From the NCBI GenBank assembly GCA_964369885.1, contig CAYJGQ010000001.1:10532-74531 (forward strand): DNA of 64,000 nucleotides, read 5' to 3'. Shown in pieces: positions 60,322 through 64,000 of this stretch. The position numbers were made by a program, and so were the translations under genes. This DNA is from Heteroruminococcus sp964369885. Its GTDB lineage: Bacteria; Bacillota; Clostridia; Oscillospirales; Ruminococcaceae. Numbering within the stretch: position 1 is the stretch's first letter; each line of letters begins with the position of its first letter. Below the pieces are notes generated by a model, which saw only the letters and a program-made list of their open reading frames with translations, was not told the origin of the DNA and did not search any database.

Positions 60322-60684
60322 CTACACCCGCAGGTCGCCCGCCACCACCAAATACTCCTTTGTTGGGTTTTCCACGTGATGCACATAAAAGTGCATCCCC
60401 TCGTCCCGCCACTGCTCTATGAGATTTTTTATGCTTGCGGCATTTTGACTAAGCAGGCGCACACATGGGTTGTCGCCCATCTCAAGCAGTTGCTCGGCGG
60501 TTTTTTCCTCTACTATCAAAAAATTTTGCCCCACGGCGCTACTGTCTATCTGCCAATAAATACAGTTAAGGTACTCCACCTCACTGCTTCTGCCCTGAGC
60601 CGAGCGCACCGTAATTTTCATTGAGTTTTCGTATTTTTTGACCTCCATAACCGTAACAGGGCCGTAACAATATCCGGTAATCAT
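60322..60684 (-). CDS. Hypothetical protein linked by motif to the type VII locus
   Basis: 120 residues: MITGYCYGPVTVMEVKKYEN, then KITVRSAQGRSSEVEYL and a helical stretch AEQLLEMGDNPCVRLLSQNA, ending EYLVVAGDLRV. Soluble, no signal peptide, no family recognised. AAAGGAG precedes the ATG. The 24-base motif found before the type VII operon lies about 140 bases upstream, so it may be co-regulated with secretion. Confidence 0.72.
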   Translation of the reverse strand: MITGYCYGPVTVMEVKKYENSMKITVRSAQGRSSEVEYLNCIYWQIDSSAVGQNFLIVEEKTAEQLLEMGDNPCVRLLSQNAASIKNLIEQWRDEGMHFYVHHVENPTKEYLVVAGDLRV

Positions 60685-60825
60685 AGTTAATTCTCCTTTG
60701 AGTGGTTATTTTTACCCCTTAAAAGATGATGGCGATTATTCACCAAAATAGCATTACTCCCCCTGCAATAGCACAAAACCCTTTTGTGCTGTATGGGTAA
60801 ATACTATCACAGCCCGACCACGATA

Positions 60826-60849
60826 TATAGTAACTATTGGTTAGATGTT
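60826..60849 (-). promoter_or_regulatory. Second copy of the type VII-linked regulatory motif
   Basis: Matches 56684-56707 at 23 of 24 positions: TATAGTAACT, then A instead of T, TTGGTTAGATGTT on the plus strand. Same orientation relative to the downstream minus-strand gene (60322-60684). Confidence 0.65.
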
Positions 60850-60863
60850 TTTTGTCCAGCACA

Positions 60864-60896
60864 AAAGGCCTCCCCCACAAAAGTAGGGGAGGCCTT
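60864..60896 (-). terminator. copA-csoR terminator
   Basis: On the minus strand AAAGGCCTCCCCTAC and GTGGGGGAGGCCTTTT arms form a strong stem; the trailing T-run is short (TTTTG). It lies 19 bases after the csoR stop. Confidence 0.82.
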
Positions 60897-60914
60897 TGCT
60901 TTTTCTCTTACATC

Positions 60915-61178
60915 TCAGCGCAGTAGGCGACCCAGCACCGCCACCAGCTCATCTACCTTGTCGTTTAACTGCTCCCCCTCGCCCGAGTGTTTAAGGCAAC
61001 CCTCAAGGTGGGCGGTCAGTATTTCACGGTTGGCCCGCCTTAGCAGTGCCTCGGTGGCCGAAACCTGGGTAGAAATATCTATGCAGTAACGGTCCTCCTC
61101 CATCATGCGCAGGATGCCCTCTATTTGTCCTTTGGCGGTCAGTAACATCTTTTCCACCTTTTTGCGCTCTGCCTGCAT
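60915..61178 (-). CDS. csoR: Copper-sensing repressor, CsoR family
   Basis: 87 residues, the all-helical DUF156 fold: MLLTAKGQIEGILRMMEEDR then the copper ligands C32 (RYCIDIS), H57 and C61 (AHLEGCLKH), matching the Cys-His-Cys triad of Cu(I) sensors. It follows copA by 12 bases and should repress the copA-csoR operon when copper is low. TAAGGAGG precedes the ATG. Confidence 0.94.
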   Translation of the reverse strand: MQAERKKVEKMLLTAKGQIEGILRMMEEDRYCIDISTQVSATEALLRRANREILTAHLEGCLKHSGEGEQLNDKVDELVAVLGRLLR

Positions 61179-61190
61179 TGTATTTCCTCC

Positions 61191-63713
61191 TTACTTCCCA
61201 TCGACTATGCTCACGGCCTCGTAGCCTGCGCCATTTACGCTCTCCATCAGCTCACTGTCCGATACACCGGCCTCGGGCGATAGGGTGATATTGGCCGTCT
61301 TTTTCTCAAGATCCACCACAGCGCTAACCCCTGCAAATTCGCCCAGCACCTTTTCCACCCTGGCCGAGCAGTGCCCACAACTCATTCCCTCTACCACCAT
61401 TATTTTTTCTCTCACCTGTTTTACCTCCTGTTTAATGTTTTGTGCTATTTCCTGTGATTTTTTGCCCCTGCCCATACCCCAAAACCGCAGGCGTAGGGCG
61501 TTGCTGACCACACTTACCGAGCTAAGGCTCATGGCGGCCGCCGCAAACATGGGGTTTAACTGCCAACCAAACAGCCCGTAAAATACACCGGCCGCCAGTG
61601 GTATTCCAAGCAGGTTGTAAAAGAAGGCCCAAAATAGATTTTGCTTTATATTGCGCATTACGGCGCGGCTTAGCCTCAGGGCCGCAACCAGGTCGCGCAG
61701 GTCATCCTTTAGCAGTATTATGTCGGCCGATTGTATGGCAATGTCGCTTCCTGCGCCAATGGCAAATCCAACATCGGCTCCTGCCAGCGCAGGGGCATCG
61801 TTAATACCATCCCCCACCATGGCCACATGTCGACCACTGCCCCTCAAACGGGCTATTTCGGCCTCCTTGTCCTGTGGCAGTACCTCGGCAATTATGCCAT
61901 CCAGCCCCAGGTTTTCGGCTATGCTTTGGGCGGTGCGCTTATTATCTCCCGTTAACATAAACACCTCAAGCCCCATGTTTTTCATATCGGCTATGGCCTG
62001 TGGGCTTGTACTGCGCAGGCTGTCGGCCGCACCCATCACACCAAGTGGGGCTTTGTCGGCCGCAAAGTACAGCGGTGTTTTGCCGGATTTTGCAAGGTTT
62101 TGCCCCAGCTGCTCAAGCTGTGATATATCCACCCCCTGCGACTGCATGAAAGCCGGAGTGCCACTACAAATACTGCGCCCCCCACAGCTGCCCAAAAGGC
62201 CACGCCCCGGCAAAACCTCAAAGTCAGCAAGAGGGGAGGGGGTTATGCCCTCTGCGGCGGCGGCCTGTATTACCGCCCTGCCAAGGGGGTGCTCGGAATG
62301 TTGCTCCAGTGTTACTGCAAGGCTTAAAAATTCGCTGTTTGTTATGCCATTGGTGGGCAGTATGTCGGTTATTCGGGGGATGCCCTCGGTCAGGGTGCCG
62401 GTTTTGTCCAGCACCACCGTGTTAACCCGACCTGCCTGCTCCAGCACGGCGGCACTGCGAAAGAGTATGCCCTGTTGTGCTCCACGTCCTGCCCCCACCA
62501 CAATTGCCGTGGGGGTGGCCAGCCCAAGCGCACAGGGGCAGGAGATGACCAGCACCGCAATGGCACAGGACAGGGCAAAGGCAATTTTTGCCCCAAGTAG
62601 TAGCCATACAATGAGGCTAAGCAGTGAAATACCTATTACTATTGGCACAAACACACCGCTTACACGGTCGGCCAGTTTTGCAATTGGTGCTTTGGAGGCC
62701 CCTGCCTCCTCCATTAGCTTAATTATTTGGGATAGGGTGGTTTCTCCGCCCACACGTTCGGCCCTTATTTGCAGGTAGCCCGAGGTGTTGAGGGTGGCCG
62801 AGGTTACGGTGGCCCCCTCGAGTTTTTCTATGGGTAGGCTTTCGCCGGTTATGGCCGACTCATCCACCCATGAGCCACCGCCCACCACCACGCCATCCAC
62901 CGGGATGTTTTGTCCGGGGCGCACCGCCACTATGTCGCCCACACGCAGTTCGGCCGTGGGGATGCTTTGCTCCTGAGCATCACGCACCACCGTAGCCGTG
63001 GCAGGGGCAAGCTTTGTCAGGGCGGCCAGCGCATCAGAGGTCTTGCCCTTTGCCCTGTGCTCAAGGTGTTTGCCCAGTGTTACCAGGGTTAAAATCATGC
63101 CGGCCGACTCAAAGTAGAGCGCCATGCCATAACTCTCCACCAGCTCGGGCATGGTGTAACTAAGCCCCCACACCATACGGTATAGGGCAAATATGCTGTA
63201 ACCAAGCGCCGCCGCACTGCCCAGCGCAATCAGGCTGTCCATGTTGGGGGTGCGCCGCCACAGCGCCCTAAATCCCCCTATAAAGTAGGAGCGGTTTAGC
63301 ATTACAATGGGCATACAAAGCAGTAGCTGAGTAAGTGCACCCACCATCATATTTTGATGGCCGTGAAATACCGCCGGCAGCGGCCAACCCATCATATGTC
63401 CCATAGATAGGTAAAACAGCGGTAGCAAAAACACAAGCGAACCCCAAAACCTCACGGCTGTGTTCTCACCCACCTGAGCAGGGGAGGCCGTGGGGGTTTG
63501 CCCCTTGATGTCGGCACCGTAGCCGGCCGCCACCACCGAGCTGATTATGGCTTGATCGTTGGTTTTTTGGGGGTCGTAGTCCACCTTCATGGAGTTTGCC
63601 AGCAGGTTTACCTGCACAAGCTCGACACCTTCCACCCCTCTTACGGCCTTTTCGACATGAGCCGAACAGGCCGCACAGGTCATACCGTTTACTGTAAAGT
63701 GTTGTTGTTTCAT
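61191..63713 (-). CDS. copA: Copper-exporting P1B-type ATPase with N- and C-terminal metal-binding domains
   Basis: 840 residues. N-terminal HMA domain with GMTCAACSAHV (C13, C16), eight membrane helices with the CPC transport motif in SCPCALGLATP, phosphorylated Asp in DKTGTLTEG, SEHPLGRAV and GDGINDAPALAGADVGFAIG. A second HMA domain at the C-terminus (about 772-840, EGMSCGHCSARVEKVLGEF) looks like a fused CopZ chaperone. Exports Cu(I). The ATG at 63713 follows AGAAAGGAAC; 36 upstream codons are rejected. Confidence 0.95.
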   Translation of the reverse strand: MKQQHFTVNGMTCAACSAHVEKAVRGVEGVELVQVNLLANSMKVDYDPQKTNDQAIISSVVAAGYGADIKGQTPTASPAQVGENTAVRFWGSLVFLLPLFYLSMGHMMGWPLPAVFHGHQNMMVGALTQLLLCMPIVMLNRSYFIGGFRALWRRTPNMDSLIALGSAAALGYSIFALYRMVWGLSYTMPELVESYGMALYFESAGMILTLVTLGKHLEHRAKGKTSDALAALTKLAPATATVVRDAQEQSIPTAELRVGDIVAVRPGQNIPVDGVVVGGGSWVDESAITGESLPIEKLEGATVTSATLNTSGYLQIRAERVGGETTLSQIIKLMEEAGASKAPIAKLADRVSGVFVPIVIGISLLSLIVWLLLGAKIAFALSCAIAVLVISCPCALGLATPTAIVVGAGRGAQQGILFRSAAVLEQAGRVNTVVLDKTGTLTEGIPRITDILPTNGITNSEFLSLAVTLEQHSEHPLGRAVIQAAAAEGITPSPLADFEVLPGRGLLGSCGGRSICSGTPAFMQSQGVDISQLEQLGQNLAKSGKTPLYFAADKAPLGVMGAADSLRSTSPQAIADMKNMGLEVFMLTGDNKRTAQSIAENLGLDGIIAEVLPQDKEAEIARLRGSGRHVAMVGDGINDAPALAGADVGFAIGAGSDIAIQSADIILLKDDLRDLVAALRLSRAVMRNIKQNLFWAFFYNLLGIPLAAGVFYGLFGWQLNPMFAAAAMSLSSVSVVSNALRLRFWGMGRGKKSQEIAQNIKQEVKQVREKIMVVEGMSCGHCSARVEKVLGEFAGVSAVVDLEKKTANITLSPEAGVSDSELMESVNGAGYEAVSIVDGK

Positions 63714-63880
63714 ATATAGTTCCTTTCTGTTTATTGCTGTGCCGACGGGGAGTGTTTTGAGATAAGCGTGTGGTTTAGCTCGGGCTTTGCCCCACGGCCT
63801 TGGGTTGGGACGCGTCTGCATGGCTCTTTTTTTGATACAGCTGCCAAAGTCAGATCTGCGATAAGAATAGCCGCACCGCC

Positions 63881-64000
63881 CCCCCGAGGACGGTGCCGTC
63901 CACAGGCAGATCGAGGCGGCAGGCCTACGCTCCGCCCCTACGCCGCCAAACCCTACGGCTTTGGCGGCTACCCCTGCCCATGGCAGGGGCCAACACTCCC
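63881..64000 (-). repeat. Dispersed structured repeat, copy 2 (cut by window edge)
   Basis: Reverse complement of the element at 952-1070. Its stem is better formed here: GCCGCCAAA and TTTGGCGGC enclose GCCGTAGGG, giving nine perfect pairs. The preceding hairpin is CCCCTGCC / GGCAGGGG. The element may extend past the window. Confidence 0.75.

Noticed and set aside
61651..62778. A 375-codon open frame on the plus strand opposite copA
   Set aside because: It lies wholly antisense to a clear P-type ATPase gene, has no family features, and is open because of the GC-rich third positions of the real gene.
63714..63880. CsoR operator before copA
   Set aside because: Expected from gene content, but no G/C-tract palindrome of the CsoR type could be picked out by eye near the copA start.
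1..64000. CRISPR arrays, tRNA or rRNA genes, insertion sequences, prophage genes
   Set aside because: None found: no regularly spaced repeats, no tRNA T-arm patterns in the gaps, no transposase or integrase motifs.

Overview
The window looks like chromosomal DNA of a low-to-mid GC Firmicute of class Clostridia, perhaps an Oscillospiraceae-like anaerobe. This is inferred from gene content: a T-box leader on thrS, RNase Y, RemA, a PrkC/PrpC pair, CoaBC/PriA/Def/Fmt in series, an IscS/NifU-type pair, a WXG100 type VII secretion locus, and a Gram-positive-type LexA box. Good AGGAGG ribosome sites precede most genes, with some GTG and TTG starts. I see no rRNA, tRNA, CRISPR array, integrase or transposase.

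Layout. 1-5.6 kb, minus strand: a cut-off AbgT-family transporter; a sulfur cluster (iscS, iscU, DsrE-like, homocysteine S-methyltransferase); a ZIP metal transporter with a small membrane protein under one promoter/operator. 6-19.7 kb, mixed strands: helix-turn-helix regulators, thrS with a T-box, rny, a DUF2752/CD225 pair, two RCK potassium-transport regulators, tex, two lipoproteins, a divergent acetate-kinase-like protein and an HD hydrolase. 20.5-38.1 kb, minus strand: a long housekeeping run starting at a near-consensus promoter at 38.12-38.15 kb (yicC, a 53-residue membrane mini-protein, remA, gmk, rpoZ, coaBC, priA, def, fmt, a zinc peptidase, rsmB, rlmN, prpC, prkC, rsgA, thiN), then an AEC transporter, a TtcA-like protein and a GNAT protein. 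38.3-41.4 kb, plus strand: cca, then a three-gene unit of a secreted calcium-loop protein, an ECF sigma factor and an RsgI-like membrane anti-sigma. 41.7-47.4 kb, minus strand: an SDR, a GH13 glycosidase, lexA-hflX under a LexA box, and an AIM24-family protein.

47.5-60.7 kb, minus strand, is the most distinctive part. It is a type VII (ESX/Yuk-like) secretion locus with an FHA-FtsK/SpoIIIE ATPase (EssC type), a YukD-like ubiquitin fold, five WXG100 proteins, a coiled-coil membrane protein, a glycine-rich accessory protein and a lipoprotein. Next to it lie a hybrid histidine kinase and a LuxR-type response regulator. A 24-base sequence with one mismatch occurs just upstream of the first secretion gene and again upstream of an orphan 120-residue gene at 60.3-60.7 kb, suggesting a shared regulon. 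EsaA, EssA and EssB equivalents are not recognisable here.

The window ends with csoR and a copper P-type ATPase carrying a second, C-terminal metal-binding domain. A structured dispersed repeat of about 120 bp lies near both ends of the window in opposite orientation.
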